Positions 49,208-58,121 of a DNA stretch of 63,274 bases are shown piece after piece (position 1 is the stretch's first letter; each line of letters opens with the position of its first letter). The notes beneath the pieces are model-generated. The model had not been told where the DNA came from, searched no databases, and worked only from the letters and a program-made list of their open reading frames with translations. The position numbers were made by a program, and so were the translations under genes. The stretch comes from Nocardia brasiliensis IFM 10847 (GTDB taxonomy: Bacteria > Actinomycetota > Actinomycetes > Mycobacteriales > Mycobacteriaceae), in assembly GCF_000710915.1 (NCBI RefSeq), contig NZ_BAUA01000089.1, forward strand, positions 1-63,274. Reading direction: 5' to 3'.

Positions 49208-50191
49208 TCAGGCGCTCAGCGGGGCGGCCGTGACCGCGTAGCCCAGGTTGGTCAGCACCTCGGTGGTCGCCTTGGCGAAGTTCAACGTGATGAAGTGCAG
49301 GCAGGGTGCGCCCTCATCGATGAGGCGCTGGGCGAGTTCGGTGGCGAGTTCGATACCGACTTCACGGACCGCGGCGCGGTTCTCCTGCGGCCCGGTGCCC
49401 GCCGCCCGGAGCAGGCGCGCCATGATCGGCGCGGGCAGCGCGCGGCCACTGAGTTCCTCCGCCCGCGCCACGGTGCGCAGCGACGTGACGGGCATCAGCT
49501 CCGGAATGATCGGCTTGGCCCCCTGCTCGGGGTCGGCGGCCGCGAGCCGGTCGCGCAGGCGCAGGTAATGGTCGACCTCGAAGAACATCTGGGTGATCGA
49601 ATAGTCTGCTCCGGCACGGAGTTTCGCGGCCAGGAACGCGGTGTCGGTGTCCAGGTCGGGGGAGCGGTGGTGCATCTGCGGGAACGAGGCGACCCCGACG
49701 TTGAAGTCGCCGAGATCCCGCACGATCCGCACCAGTTCCTCGGCGTACTCGACTCCCTCGGGATGTTTGTGCCAGTCGCCGAGCGGATCACCCGGCGGGT
49801 CGCCCCGCAGCACCAAAATGTTGCGGATGCCGTAGTCGGCGTACGAGCCGACCAGCGCGCGCAGTTCGGCGATGCTGTGCCCGACGGCCGTCAGATGCGC
49901 TACCGGCAGCAGAGTGGTCTCCTGCGCCAGCGCGCCGGTGATGCGCGCGGTCCGGTCCTTGGTCGAACCGCCCGCGCCGTAGGTCATCGAGACGAACGCC
50001 GGATGCATACGCTCGAACTCGCGCACCGTGCGCCACAGTCGAGCTTCGCCCGCGGCGTCGCGCGGCGGGTTGAATTCCACCGAGAACGGCACCCGCTGGT
50101 GCGCGTGCAGGCGCAGGCTCTGCACGACCGACGGCACGCCGCGCACCGCGGGTGCGATGCGGGCGGGAAAACTCCTGTGAGGGTTCAGCAT
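49208..50191 (-). CDS. metF: methylenetetrahydrofolate reductase
   Basis: A 327-residue flavoprotein that reduces 5,10-methylene-THF to 5-methyl-THF, the methyl donor for methionine synthesis. MetF landmarks are FSVEFNPPR (the start of the TIM barrel), MTYGAGGSTKD, VLRGDPPGD and DYSITQMFFE. ATG at 50191 gives MLNPHRS with GGAG upstream; the longer frame to 50230 is unlikely. A cobalamin riboswitch lies about 130-310 bases upstream on the same strand and probably controls it. Confidence 0.93.
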   Translation of the reverse strand: MLNPHRSFPARIAPAVRGVPSVVQSLRLHAHQRVPFSVEFNPPRDAAGEARLWRTVREFERMHPAFVSMTYGAGGSTKDRTARITGALAQETTLLPVAHLTAVGHSIAELRALVGSYADYGIRNILVLRGDPPGDPLGDWHKHPEGVEYAEELVRIVRDLGDFNVGVASFPQMHHRSPDLDTDTAFLAAKLRAGADYSITQMFFEVDHYLRLRDRLAAADPEQGAKPIIPELMPVTSLRTVARAEELSGRALPAPIMARLLRAAGTGPQENRAAVREVGIELATELAQRLIDEGAPCLHFITLNFAKATTEVLTNLGYAVTAAPLSA

Positions 50192-50324
50192 TGATGAACT
50201 CCGTGGTAGCGCCCTGTGGCCACCACCCATAACGAGCGAAACGCTGACGGAGCCCTCGAAGCATCAATCCCGTGCCCGGGTCCACTCGGCGTTACGCCCG
50301 ATCCACGAGGCGACGACCGCCGGA

Positions 50325-50505
50325 TACGGCGTACCCGGCACAACCGGCAGGTCTTCGGACTCATGGGGCGCGCCCATTCACCGTTGCGGGACAGTCCCGG
50401 ATTCGCACCGGGTTCCCTCTCGTCCGGGCGCACGCGAACGCGGCCCGAACTCGACGCCGGCCGGTGGATCAGGGGCTCCTCGACTCCACCTCCGGCGAAC
50501 CAGTT
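50325..50505 (-). promoter_or_regulatory. cobalamin (B12) riboswitch upstream of metF
   Basis: On the minus strand the leader contains GGTGCGAATCCGGGAC, CCCGCAACGGTGA and GAGTCCGAAGACCTGCC, the conserved core and B12-box of AdoCbl riboswitches, in the right order and spacing. It lies between the divergent promoter region and metF, and ends about 130 bases before the metF start, leaving room for an expression platform. Boundaries are approximate. Confidence 0.9.
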
Positions 50506-50648
50506 GTGCTCGCGAATATAAGCGACGACCTCGAGGCGCGCCAAGCGCGCCCGGCCCCGTGCTCACCGATTTCCGCTTTCGCGACCCTGGTGACCTGGGA
50601 GGTCTACCGTAGAGACCAGCAATATTGATCTCTCAGGAGGCTCGTCCC

Positions 50649-50840
50649 ATGACGAGAAAAGTAGCCGACTGCCGCAGGTTCCCCAGCGAAACTAATTGCA
50701 CGCTCACCATCGCCGGTGAAGAGGACGAAGTCGTGCGGGCCGCGAGCGAGCACGCGATCTCCGTACATCAGCACGAAGACGGACCGGAGCTGCGCGTGCA
50801 GATCCGTGCGTCGCTCGAAGACGAAACGGTCAGCAGCTAG
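50649..50840 (+). CDS. DUF1059-family small protein
   Basis: A 63-residue protein matching DUF1059: KVADCRRF at the start, CTLTIAGEEDEVVRAASEHA and VHQHEDGPEL later, including paired cysteines and the conserved histidines. Function unknown. AGGAGG lies eight bases before the ATG at 50649. The frame remains open after its TAG. Confidence 0.82.
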   Translation: MTRKVADCRRFPSETNCTLTIAGEEDEVVRAASEHAISVHQHEDGPELRVQIRASLEDETVSS

Positions 50841-50888
50841 ATCGTCGGGCTCGGCGTCCGTGGTACCGCGCCCCCGCCGGGCGGCGGC

Positions 50889-51014
50889 GTGCTGCCCTGG
50901 CTGCACTTCGGTCTCGGCGTCGGCATGGTCGCGCTCGGCCTGCTGCTGCCGCGGGTGGCGGCGAATCAGGCGAGCGGATCGTTCGGTACCAGCCCGTCAC
51001 TCGGCCGGCACTGA
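50889..51014 (+). CDS. candidate 41-residue membrane peptide
   Basis: After the DUF1059 TAG the same frame stays open to a TGA at 51012. From a GTG at 50889 it would encode a peptide with one clear hydrophobic helix (FGLGVGMVALGLLLP). No good ribosome site is seen, so this may be a short ORF, a readthrough tail or chance. Confidence 0.3.
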   Translation: MLPWLHFGLGVGMVALGLLLPRVAANQASGSFGTSPSLGRH

Positions 51015-51037
51015 TCGCAGCGGCACTACGCACGACA

Positions 51038-51073
51038 GCGAACCCCGCGACAAGTACATGTCGCGGGGTTCGC
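51038..51073. terminator. strong bidirectional hairpin terminator
   Basis: GCGAACCCCGCGACA (51038-51052) pairs perfectly with TGTCGCGGGGTTCGC (51059-51073) over a six-base loop. It sits between DUF1059 (plus strand) and the RHH gene (minus strand) and should stop both. Confidence 0.8.
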
Positions 51074-51093
51074 CGTTGCGCTGCCGGGGGGTC

Positions 51094-51378
51094 TCAGTCG
51101 TCGCGGAACTGTTCGATACGGTGTGACAGCTGCTCCGAGAAGCACTCCTCCCACGCTGTCGACTCGGGCTGATCGAGCACGGGATGTGCTCGCCGGCGCG
51201 GCTCGGGAGGCGCGGTGGATGCCTGGGGCGGGTTGCCGCCGGGCCTGGATTGCAGCGCCAAAAGCTTTACACTCCAGCGGATATAGTCCTCGACGCTCAT
51301 GCCCGCACAATCGGCCGCCGCGCTGATGGCGCGCCACTGGCCCTTTTTCACTCGCACGGTGATCTGTTTGGTCTTCAT
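51094..51378 (-). CDS. small ribbon-helix-helix-like protein
   Basis: A 94-residue protein starting MKTKQITVRVKKGQWRAI, a beta strand then two helices (CAGMSVEDYIRWSVKLLA) in the Arc/MetJ pattern. The C-terminal half is proline- and acid-rich. ATG at 51378 is chosen over 51435, which lacks a ribosome site. It may be a DNA-binding antitoxin-like protein, but there is no toxin partner. Confidence 0.55.
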   Translation of the reverse strand: MKTKQITVRVKKGQWRAISAAADCAGMSVEDYIRWSVKLLALQSRPGGNPPQASTAPPEPRRRAHPVLDQPESTAWEECFSEQLSHRIEQFRDD

Positions 51379-51468
51379 ACCCACCGTCCCGATCGTCTTT
51401 CCCACCGTAATCCCCGTGGCGCGACGTTCAAACATGCTGTGGCCGCGACTATCTGGTGCTGCCCGCCA

Positions 51469-52287
51469 TCAATCGTCATCCGGCAGTGCGCTTTCGCGCA
51501 GCTGGGTGAGCGTTTTGGTGAGGATGCGCGAGATCTGCATCTGGGAGACGCCGAGCTGTTCGGCGATCTGGATCTGGGTTTGCCCGCGAAAGAACCGCAG
51601 ATGCAGGACCAGGCGTTCGCGGGCCGGAAGTTCGTCCAGCAGCGGCGCGATGGCGAGCGCCTCGTCGGTCAGCTGATAGCCCGGATCCTCCGTGCCGAGC
51701 AGGTCGGCCGCGCTCGGCGCGTAGTCGTTGTCGTGCGCCGAGGTGTCGAGCGGATCGCTGGTGTAGGCGTTGGCGGCGAGCATCGCCTGGGTCACCTCGA
51801 GCAGATCGACGTCGAGTTCGACGGCGATCTCGAGCGCGGTGGGCATCCGGGACAGCCGGTGACAGAGCCTTTCCACGGCGGGTGCGAGCATCAGCTGAAT
51901 TTCCTTGGTGCGCCGCGGAACTCGTACCGACCAGCCGAAATCGCGGAAGTGGCGGCGGACTTCGCCCATGATCGTCGGCACGGCGAAGGCCAGAAACGGT
52001 GTCGCCCGCGCCGGGTCGTAACGGTCGACGGCGGCGACGAGCCCGAGGCTCGCGACTTGGAACAGGTCGTCGTAATTCTCGCCGCGGCCGGTGTAGCGCC
52101 GGGCGATGTGCTCGGCCAGCGGTAGGCATCGCCGCAGAATCTCGACGCGCAGCCGTTCATGCTCGCGCGAGCCGTCGGGCAAGCCCGCCAGTTCTGCCAG
52201 CACTGGTTCGATCCCGTCGTAGGAATCAGTTCCACGGCCGCGACCTGCGCGAGTTCGGCGGGCGACGATGGTGGGTTGGACGGTCAT
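51469..52287 (-). CDS. sigF: SigF/SigB-type alternative sigma factor
   Basis: A 272-residue group 3 sigma factor of the stress/sporulation type. Region 2 is around DLFQVASLGLVAAVDRYDP and DFGWSVRVPRR, and region 4 is around RERLVLHLRFFRGQTQIQIA with the helix-turn-helix QLGVSQMQISRIL near the C-terminus. Length matches Mtb SigF. The ATG at 52287 has GGGAAGG upstream. No anti-sigma (RsbW/UsfX) gene is adjacent, which is unusual for this group. Its sites elsewhere in the window may include those before katE and the HAD gene. Confidence 0.88.
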   Translation of the reverse strand: MTVQPTIVARRTRAGRGRGTDSYDGIEPVLAELAGLPDGSREHERLRVEILRRCLPLAEHIARRYTGRGENYDDLFQVASLGLVAAVDRYDPARATPFLAFAVPTIMGEVRRHFRDFGWSVRVPRRTKEIQLMLAPAVERLCHRLSRMPTALEIAVELDVDLLEVTQAMLAANAYTSDPLDTSAHDNDYAPSAADLLGTEDPGYQLTDEALAIAPLLDELPARERLVLHLRFFRGQTQIQIAEQLGVSQMQISRILTKTLTQLRESALPDDD

Positions 52288-52555
52288 AAGAAACCTTCCC
52301 CATGCGGCGAGCTCGCCGTGAGGTTCTGCTCCTGGATTGAACGCCCTCATTCGACACGTCGCTCAGTTCAGCCTCCCAGCCGCCGAGCGGTGGCGTCTGT
52401 CCCGATAACGAAGTCTTGCGATAGCGCCAGCCGGAAAACGAAAACCAGACGCGTTGCGTTCCGGGGATCGTTCGCCGGACAGAGGTCCGCAACGTCACGT
52501 AACACGTTGCTCGCCAGTGCGATTCAGTACATACAGGCGAGGGCAGGACTGTGCG

Positions 52556-52822
52556 ATGCGGGAACTTGTACTGATCTGGTGGTGGTCGCGATCGCACCGT
52601 CGGCATGTGCGGGAGCTGGCTGAACCATCCAGGGTCAGATTCGTTCGCCCGATACTGGGCGTGGCGGCGGTACTGGGGCTGGTCGCCGGTGGGGTGACGG
52701 CGTTGAGCTTCGACCCCGCCCCCCGCCGCGATCCCGGTCAGCGGCAATGGACGATCTGTATGCCGGTCGTCATGCAGCCGCCGCCGACGGCCGCCGGGAC
52801 GAACCATGCGGTATGCCGGTAA
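52556..52822 (+). CDS. small membrane protein
   Basis: An 88-residue protein with one hydrophobic segment (PILGVAAVLGLVAGGVTAL) after a basic start (MRELVLIWWWSRSHRRH). AGGGCAGGA lies upstream of the ATG. Its stop is 15-18 bases before the start of the next gene, so they may be cotranscribed. No family recognised. Confidence 0.5.
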   Translation: MRELVLIWWWSRSHRRHVRELAEPSRVRFVRPILGVAAVLGLVAGGVTALSFDPAPRRDPGQRQWTICMPVVMQPPPTAAGTNHAVCR

Positions 52823-52837
52823 TTCTGTTGCCCGGGG

Positions 52838-53953
52838 TTGGTGGTCGTGGATGAATTATCCGGCATGGTCACCCAGGTACGTCCGGCGCAGCGGTTCGTC
52901 CGGATCGGCGCTCTCGTTCCCCGCACCCGGCCCGGTTGGGTCGAAGCCGGCGCGCACCTGCTCGCGGGTCTCGAGCTGGCGGTCGAGGACATCAATACCG
53001 CGGGCGGGATCCTCGGACGACCGCTCGAGCTGGTGGTCCGCGATACCGCGGCGGATCCGCAGCGGGCCGTCGCGGCTGTCGACGAACTCGCTCACCTCGG
53101 CGTGGCGGCTCTGGCGGGGGAGTATCACAGCGTGGTCGCGCGTGCCGTGGCTGCGCGCGCCGACGCGCTCGACCTGCCGTTTCTGTGCTCGTCCGCGGTC
53201 CTCGACGAACTCGTCGAGCAGCCGACGGACCGGGTCGCGCGGCTGGCCCCACCACAATCGCATGGCTGGCAGACGTACGCGGATTTCCTGCTCCGCGCGG
53301 GGCGCGACCGCATCGCGGTAGCCACCCAGCCCAGCGTCTACTGGGCTGCGGGAACGCGCATCCTGCGGGAGTACTTCGCCTCCCGCGGCGGTACCGTGCT
53401 CGAACTCGATACCCGAGTGCTCGCCCCGGCGGCGCTGTGCGACGTGCTGGTCGAGCAGGGCGCGACCGCCCTGCTCCTGCTGGTCGGCCATCCGGATCCG
53501 GCCGTGCCGATCGTCGAAGCCGTCCGGCGTGATTCGCGGCTGGACGAGATTCTGCTCGGCGCCCCGGCCGGGCAGCCGGAGTTTCCCGAATGGACGAAGG
53601 CCCTGGGTGACGCCGGAGCCGGAATTCCGTTCCTGCGCTACCTGCCGCAACGGCTCAGCGCCCGCGGCGACCAGGTCGAGCCCCGGCTGCGTGGACGGTT
53701 GGGGACGGCACCCTCGTTCGTCGCTTTCGAGGGCTACGACACGATCATGGTTCTCGCCGAGGTCTTGCGTACGCGCGACGCGGGCGGGTCGTGGTCCGGG
53801 GTGGCCGTCGAAGGCACCCGCGGATCGATCGGCTTCGCTCGCGTACCCGGCCTGAATGTCTGGCAGTGGCCGGGTGCGCCGATCCAGGTCGTCGATCGGG
53901 ACCCGGCGGAACCTGAGCGCTTCCGCGTCCTGCACGTCCGTTCCGTCGAGTAG
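52838..53953 (+). CDS. periplasmic-binding-fold protein (Leu/amide-binding type) without signal peptide
   Basis: A 371-residue protein with the type 1 periplasmic-binding fold seen in Leu/Ile/Val or amide/urea-binding proteins: GALVPRTRPG, GLELAVEDINTAGGILGRPLEL at the start, GYDTIMVLAEVL at the end. It lacks a signal peptide and lipobox, so it may be a cytoplasmic sensor or relative of AmiC, rather than an ABC-transporter subunit. The start is uncertain: TTG 52838 or GTG 52841. Confidence 0.8.
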   Translation: MVVVDELSGMVTQVRPAQRFVRIGALVPRTRPGWVEAGAHLLAGLELAVEDINTAGGILGRPLELVVRDTAADPQRAVAAVDELAHLGVAALAGEYHSVVARAVAARADALDLPFLCSSAVLDELVEQPTDRVARLAPPQSHGWQTYADFLLRAGRDRIAVATQPSVYWAAGTRILREYFASRGGTVLELDTRVLAPAALCDVLVEQGATALLLLVGHPDPAVPIVEAVRRDSRLDEILLGAPAGQPEFPEWTKALGDAGAGIPFLRYLPQRLSARGDQVEPRLRGRLGTAPSFVAFEGYDTIMVLAEVLRTRDAGGSWSGVAVEGTRGSIGFARVPGLNVWQWPGAPIQVVDRDPAEPERFRVLHVRSVE

Positions 53954-53973
53954 CCGGGCGATCCGAAGCAGCC

Positions 53974-54043
53974 GCACCCCTTCTGAGTTCCCGCACCCGC
54001 TGCGCCACGTCGGAACGGGTGTGCGGGAACGCGGAAGGGGTGC
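53974..54043. terminator. long imperfect bidirectional terminator
   Basis: GCACCCCTTC (53974-53983) pairs with GAAGGGGTGC (54034-54043) with an inner TTCCCGCAC/GTGCGGGAA stem. It lies between the converging substrate-binding gene and the MFS gene. Confidence 0.75.
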
Positions 54044-54049
54044 GTCGAG

Positions 54050-55333
54050 TCAGCGGCGTGCGGGGACCTCCGTTCCGGCCGCGACGCGTGTCGGGGCCGG
54101 TGTAGCGGACCGGTTCAGCACCCACAGCGCCACCGCGCAGCCGGCGCCGATCACCGTGAGGACGGTCCAGATCAACGCCGGGCGACCGGATTCGGTGAGC
54201 GCGTCGAAGAGAGCGCCGGTGGTGAGATTGCCGAGCAGGACGCCGGTACCGACGATCGTGTTGTAGAAACCGTAGTGGGTGGCCACGATCCGGCCGCGCG
54301 CGAGCGTGACGACAGTGTCCATCTCACAGGGGAATACAGCCGCGCTCGCCAGGGCGAGAAGTGCGGCGCAGAGCAGAAGGGCGGCCACGGCGACCGGTTT
54401 GCCGCCGACTACCCCCGTGTTCGGTGCACACAGCAGTGGCACGAAAGCGGCCGCCATGATCGCCATGCCGACCACCAGCCCGCGACCGGAGCCGCCGCGC
54501 CGCGCGAGCCAGCCGGTCACCGGCAGCTGGCCGGCGAGGGCGACGACGCCGCTGACCGCGAAGATCGCCGCGATCAGCCCGGTACCGGACTGCGCTGAGC
54601 CGCTGACGATTCCGGCTTGCAACGGCAGCGCCAGGTACACCTGGAAGGACAGCACGTAACAGCCGACCATGACGATCGAGAACAACAGGAACGGTCGATT
54701 GCGCAGCACCGTACGCCAATTGGCGAGCACCGAGGCGCCCTCGCCCGCACGATCGAGGTCACGGGTGGGCAGCCAGCGCAGCTGAACGGCGGTGAGGGCG
54801 GCGAACACGACCGCGGCCACCCCCGCAGTGGCGCGAAAGTCCCACGCCGTCAACGCCAAACCCACCAGCGGCCCAGCGAGAATGCCCGCCTGATAGAAGA
54901 TGTTGAACATCGCGAAGGCCGCCACCCGGCGTTCGGCCCCGGCGTCCGCGGCGAGATAGGCGCGCACGGCCGGATTGAACAGTGCACCGGCGAAACCGGT
55001 CGCGGCCACGGCGATCAGCACGGCGGGCAAGGTGTCCGCCAGCGCCAGCAGCGTGAAACTCGCGGTGCGCAAAGCACATCCGGTGACGATGAGCGGCTTG
55101 TAGCCGAACTTGTCGGCGAGGGTGCCGCCCACCAGGAACATGCCCTGCTGGGCGAAATTCCGCACGCCGAGCACGAGTCCGACCGTCCACGCCGCCATCC
55201 CGAGTCCGCTCGACAGGTGCGCGGCAAGGTAGGGCATCAACATGTAGAAACCCAGATTGATGCCGAACTGATTGACCATCAGCACCTGACTCGGCCGGTC
55301 GAAAGCGGCCCAGCGGCGCCACCATCCGCTCAT
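54050..55333 (-). CDS. major facilitator superfamily exporter
   Basis: A 427-residue transporter with twelve hydrophobic segments and the motif-A-like loop GGTLADKFGYKP (about 70-81). It begins MSGWWRRWAAFDRP. Its ATG overlaps the preceding TGA (ATGA), so it is translated with the PLP enzyme. This suggests export of that enzyme's product, by analogy with siderophore-precursor or amino-acid exporters. Confidence 0.88.
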   Translation of the reverse strand: MSGWWRRWAAFDRPSQVLMVNQFGINLGFYMLMPYLAAHLSSGLGMAAWTVGLVLGVRNFAQQGMFLVGGTLADKFGYKPLIVTGCALRTASFTLLALADTLPAVLIAVAATGFAGALFNPAVRAYLAADAGAERRVAAFAMFNIFYQAGILAGPLVGLALTAWDFRATAGVAAVVFAALTAVQLRWLPTRDLDRAGEGASVLANWRTVLRNRPFLLFSIVMVGCYVLSFQVYLALPLQAGIVSGSAQSGTGLIAAIFAVSGVVALAGQLPVTGWLARRGGSGRGLVVGMAIMAAAFVPLLCAPNTGVVGGKPVAVAALLLCAALLALASAAVFPCEMDTVVTLARGRIVATHYGFYNTIVGTGVLLGNLTTGALFDALTESGRPALIWTVLTVIGAGCAVALWVLNRSATPAPTRVAAGTEVPARR

Positions 55334-56442
55334 CGGGCGAGCGCCGCGGTCGGCGCGACGACGGTGGTGCAGCGCGTCCAGTGCCGCACCACCTGCGCGT
55401 GCGGATCGTCGACCAGATCGGGTTCGGTCGGCACCGGCTGATCGAAAAGCCCGTGCTCGGCGCAATAGTCGTCGTTGTAGACGGTGTCGGTGTAGCGGTG
55501 TGGCCCGTCCGGGAACACCGCCGCGATCCGGGTGCCGGCCGGTTCGGTGCGGGCCAGCCAGCCCGCGACCAGGGTCACCGCGCCGACGCTCCACCCGCCG
55601 CTGCAATAATGCGTCGAGGCCAACGTTCGTGCCGCCCAGACCGCTTCGTGCGGGGCCACCCAGTGCACCTCGCTGAAGGCCGGATAGTCGACATTGGCCG
55701 GATGGATGCTCGAGCCGAGCCCGCGCATCAGCCTGCTCGCGGCGGGTTGCCCGAAGATGGTCGACCCGATCGTGTCCACGCCGACCAGGCGCAGCTCCGG
55801 TTGGAAGCGGCGCAGCACCCGCGCGACCCCGGCCGAATGTCCGCCGGTGCCGACCGAGCACACCAGGACATCGATGTGCCCGAGCTGGGCGAGCAGTTCC
55901 AAGGCCAGCGACTGGTAGCCATCGACGTTGTCGGGGTTGTTGTACTGGTCGGGGCACCACGAATCGGGTTGCGCGGCAAGCAGTCGCGCGACCCGATCGC
56001 GACGGGCCTGCTGCCAGCCGCCGACGGGGCTCGGCTCGGTGACCACGTCGATGGTGGCGCCGTAGGCGGCCAGCATGCGCCGCAGCATCGGCTCCATCCC
56101 GGGATCGGTGACCAATGTGACCGGATGGCGATGCACGATTCCCGCCAGCGCCAGCCCCAAACCCAGTGTGCCGCTGGTCGATTCGACGATCCCGGCGCCC
56201 GGCCGCAGCGCGCCGCGCGCGATGGCGCGTTCGACCATGTGCAGCGCGGGGCGGTCCTTCATCCCGCCGGGGTTGTGGGCTTCGAGTTTGGCCCAGAATC
56301 CGTGGCCCGCGGTGGCGAACGGTTCCCCGATCCAGAGCACCGGGGTGTCCCCGACGAGGGTCGCCGGTCGGCGGCGGCTCTGCTCCCGGGGGTGAAGATG
56401 GTTGGCGGACAAGACGACACGATCGACAACGGCACTGCACAT
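55330..56442 (-). CDS. PLP-dependent cysteine-synthase-like enzyme
   Basis: A 370-residue fold-type II PLP enzyme of the cysteine synthase/SbnA-like group. The PLP lysine is in NPGGMKDRPALHM, one residue shorter than the usual NPGGSxKDR. STSGTLGLGLAL is the phosphate/asparagine region and VGTGGHSAG a PLP-binding glycine loop. Candidates are O-acetylserine sulfhydrylase or 2,3-diaminopropionate-type enzymes. ATG at 56442 follows AGGAGA. It is coupled to an MFS exporter. Confidence 0.85.
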   Translation of the reverse strand: MCSAVVDRVVLSANHLHPREQSRRRPATLVGDTPVLWIGEPFATAGHGFWAKLEAHNPGGMKDRPALHMVERAIARGALRPGAGIVESTSGTLGLGLALAGIVHRHPVTLVTDPGMEPMLRRMLAAYGATIDVVTEPSPVGGWQQARRDRVARLLAAQPDSWCPDQYNNPDNVDGYQSLALELLAQLGHIDVLVCSVGTGGHSAGVARVLRRFQPELRLVGVDTIGSTIFGQPAASRLMRGLGSSIHPANVDYPAFSEVHWVAPHEAVWAARTLASTHYCSGGWSVGAVTLVAGWLARTEPAGTRIAAVFPDGPHRYTDTVYNDDYCAEHGLFDQPVPTEPDLVDDPHAQVVRHWTRCTTVVAPTAALAR

Positions 56443-56543
56443 GAGCGATCTCCTAGCGTCGAAGCGGCATCCGGGATGCCGTGCTGTATCGGACGAACCC
56501 GCGGGCCGGCGCGCCGAGATCCGGCGGCCGACGGGGTCAGCCG

Positions 56544-56930
56544 TCAGCAGCGATCGATACAGAGATTTCGCAGAATGCCGCGTCCGTCGGGGGCGGCGAT
56601 CCGCCACGTTCCCCAGCCGGCGAGCCACGGCCGGCTCGGATTCGCTTGTGCGTCAGCGTGGTCGAGGTCGACGGCGGTGGTCGTGGCGCTGGGCTCGGCG
56701 GCGCGCTGCGGGATGCTCATGAGGCAGCCCTGATCGTGCGCGTCGGTGGGAGCTTGGGCGTGGTGGGTCGTACCGAGGGTCTGCTCCGCGGCCACCAGGG
56801 CCGGCGCGGTACCGGAGAGGTTCGGCAGGCCGAGCACGCACATGAACAGTGCGTGGGCGAGCAACAGCGCGGACGCCGCGAACACGACGGCGATGCCTCG
56901 CCTGCGTGGTGCCTCGACTCGCACGGTCAC
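56544..56930 (-). CDS. small membrane-anchored hypothetical protein, DUF6153-like
   Basis: A 128-residue protein with one N-terminal hydrophobic helix (AVVFAASALLLAHALFMCV), a His/Asp-rich middle, and a C-terminus (RGILRNLCIDRC). The start is a GTG at 56930 or 56924 without a strong ribosome site. It resembles small actinobacterial DUF6153-type proteins only loosely. Confidence 0.45.
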   Translation of the reverse strand: MTVRVEAPRRRGIAVVFAASALLLAHALFMCVLGLPNLSGTAPALVAAEQTLGTTHHAQAPTDAHDQGCLMSIPQRAAEPSATTTAVDLDHADAQANPSRPWLAGWGTWRIAAPDGRGILRNLCIDRC

Positions 56931-57007
56931 AAGCGCCAACCATAGCCGAACCTGAGCCGGTGCCGGGATCTGCGGCTCCCCAGTGCGGTCCCCGGCCCAG
57001 GTTCTGC

Positions 57008-57883
57008 CTAGCCGCTGCCGCCGCGGTAGATCGTCGGCATGGAGCCGAGGTCGGCGAAGTGGAGTGTGTTCTGCCCGTCGGTGCCGAACCAGGCGACGTA
57101 GGTGACGCCGTTGACGGTCGCGACCGCGGGCGGCCAGGGGCTGGTATCGGCGAACTTCCACCGCTCGGTCTGCCCCTCGTTCAGGTTGTCGACACCGAAG
57201 AGGAAGTAGAGGTTGGTGTTCTTGCCGGTGTATCCCGCTACGTAGCGGCCGCCGAGGGAGAACAGATTCGGGCCGCCGATGAGCCGGTCGCTGAAGGTGG
57301 CGCGGCCGGGCGGCACGTTGACGCCGATATAGCGCGCGTTCAGATTGTTCGCACTGTCCATGCCCGTCCACGCCAGCAGCACGCCCTTGTCGGGCCGGAT
57401 CACCAGTCCGGGTGTGTCCACGCTCTGCTCGGCAGGTTCGGGGCTGCGCCCGTACTGGCTGAACGGCGGATTCTGTGATTGCACCGCGTTGACCCGCAGA
57501 TCGCGCTGGGCGGTGTAGGTCAACCACATCGAGACGTTGTCGGACTGCATCGCCGGCCCGCCGATCGGCGGTTCCAGCCACTGCCGGCGGTCGTGATAGT
57601 CGAGGCCGTTGTGCGACCACGCGAGCCACATGTTGCCGTCGGTGCGGGTATAGCCGAGGTAGAGCAGGCCGGTCTGTGCATGGGCGGCCAAGGCCGGGCG
57701 TTGCAGACTGAAATCCGCAGGCAGCGGTTTCGCGTCGACGACTCCGTCGGCTTCCATTCCCGACGCCGCGTACATGGTGCCGCTCTGCGTCGACCAGACC
57801 AGTACCAGCCGGTTGTCGAAGACCGTCAAGGCAGGCGCGGCGATCGGCTGATTCGACGGCCAGAGTGTGCGTCCGGTGAACAT
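57008..57883 (-). CDS. hypothetical protein, sialidase/beta-propeller-like
   Basis: A 291-residue protein rich in Trp, Tyr, Gly and Asn with about six repeated strand patterns (LVLVWSTQSGTMY, LYLGYTRTDGNMWLAW, VTYVAWFGTDGQNTLHFA), suggesting a beta-propeller. No catalytic motif is evident and no signal peptide is seen. GGGGGAGC precedes the ATG at 57883. Function unknown. Confidence 0.6.
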   Translation of the reverse strand: MFTGRTLWPSNQPIAAPALTVFDNRLVLVWSTQSGTMYAASGMEADGVVDAKPLPADFSLQRPALAAHAQTGLLYLGYTRTDGNMWLAWSHNGLDYHDRRQWLEPPIGGPAMQSDNVSMWLTYTAQRDLRVNAVQSQNPPFSQYGRSPEPAEQSVDTPGLVIRPDKGVLLAWTGMDSANNLNARYIGVNVPPGRATFSDRLIGGPNLFSLGGRYVAGYTGKNTNLYFLFGVDNLNEGQTERWKFADTSPWPPAVATVNGVTYVAWFGTDGQNTLHFADLGSMPTIYRGGSG

Positions 57884-58121
57884 ATGCTCCCCCAATCCCT
57901 TGCGATTCCGAGCTACTCGAGGGCGAGCGTAGGTACCGCCCGGCGGGAAGTCAGGGCTTTGTGTCGGCCAGCGGACCGATCGTCGCACGCCACGACAGCG
58001 GGTGCGGCGGTTGCGTGCGCGCGGTGCGGGCACCACGGGCGATTGCGCGCACCGTCGCCGCGACCTACGGTCGAGAGATGCGAAAGTTCCTGCCCGCCAT
58101 GGAAATCCGGAAGGAGGTCGG

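Noticed and set aside
51379..51468. SigF-like site (GTTT-N15-GGGATT) before the RHH gene
   Set aside because: Two mismatches in the -10 make it too weak to report.
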